Of a DNA stretch of 61,764 nt, positions 61,719 through 61,764 are shown one piece after another. This DNA is from Oscillatoriales cyanobacterium USR001. GTDB lineage: Bacteria; Cyanobacteriota; Cyanobacteriia; Cyanobacteriales; Microcoleaceae. The first letter of the stretch is position 1. Each line of letters starts with the position of its first letter. Under the pieces are notes generated by a model. The model worked only from the letters and a program-made list of their open reading frames with translations. It had not been told where the DNA came from and ran no database searches. The stretch spans positions 1 through 61,764 of the forward strand of contig MBRE01000067.1 in the NCBI GenBank assembly GCA_001698425.1, in the 5' to 3' direction. The position numbers were made by a program, and so were the translations under genes.

Positions 61719-61764
61719 TAATACCATTTCTAAAAAAGTTTTTAACAGTTTGGGTAGGGGCGGG
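61719..61764. mobile_element. MITE, left part only, runs off the window
   Basis: From TA 61719 the sequence ATACCATTTCT..., AACAGTTTGGGTAGGGGCGG aligns with the inverted right end of the element at 4129-4255 (ATACCAATGCT..., AACAGTTTTGGTAGGGGCGG). Confidence 0.75.

Overview
The window reads as cyanobacterial chromosome. It carries psbM, ndhB, a high-light-inducible protein, the KaiB-domain kinase sasA, tandem acyl-lipid desaturases and a PEP-CTERM protein. Copies of the GCGATCGC octamer (HIP1) are scattered throughout. Heptameric short tandem repeats and several small palindromic elements suggest a filamentous cyanobacterium with a repeat-rich genome (Oscillatoria/Microcoleus-like). The lineage is an inference from gene content; no rRNA gene is present.

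Layout. 1-2.0 kb is a graveyard: a truncated AAA ATPase, a stranded 3' gene end, a TPR scrap and a DDE transposase with an internal deletion, whose right end cuts a small operon (DUF29, YCII, lost third gene). 2.9-4.9 kb holds three tandem Uma2 nucleases, one intergenic gap containing a MITE. 5-18 kb holds pheT, two Hanks-type kinases (pentapeptide and WD40) flanking a transporter-HEAT-CAP_ED fusion, a 35-residue membrane protein, a YheT-like hydrolase and hflX, which appears to start at AUC. 18.5-25.8 kb holds a PEP-CTERM protein, grxC-gshB, a CapA lipoprotein, a DegT aminotransferase and a UbiB-family protein. 25.9-30.7 kb is a sugar-nucleotide epimerase facing a four-gene glycosyltransferase operon (one GT10-like and three GT8-like paralogues).

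30.8-39.9 kb is the most unusual region: a restriction-type island with a PLD-SNF2 helicase, DUF2283, a small PD-(D/E)XK protein, an Eco57I-like adenine methylase and a GxxExxY protein. Most junctions carry an imperfect palindromic repeat built from CACGGATTA-like blocks. The island lies between two direct repeats: one inside the 3' end of a methionine-gamma-lyase-like gene, the other a displaced in-frame copy of that gene's C-terminal codons. This is what integration into a gene 3' end leaves behind.

40-61.7 kb is mostly housekeeping: the lyase-like gene, two desaturases, nfu, an HLIP, a sensor kinase, a coupled radical SAM/methyltransferase-like pair, ureD, a CbiG-like protein, ndhB, CsbD, TolC, a ferredoxin, psbM, chorismate mutase, sppA, comB, sasA, a DUF2079 membrane protein whose reading frame crosses a heptamer tract, and a GT4 glycosyltransferase. 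The window ends inside a second copy of the 4.1-kb MITE.

Related heptamer tracts recur at many loci. No tRNA, rRNA or CRISPR array was found.
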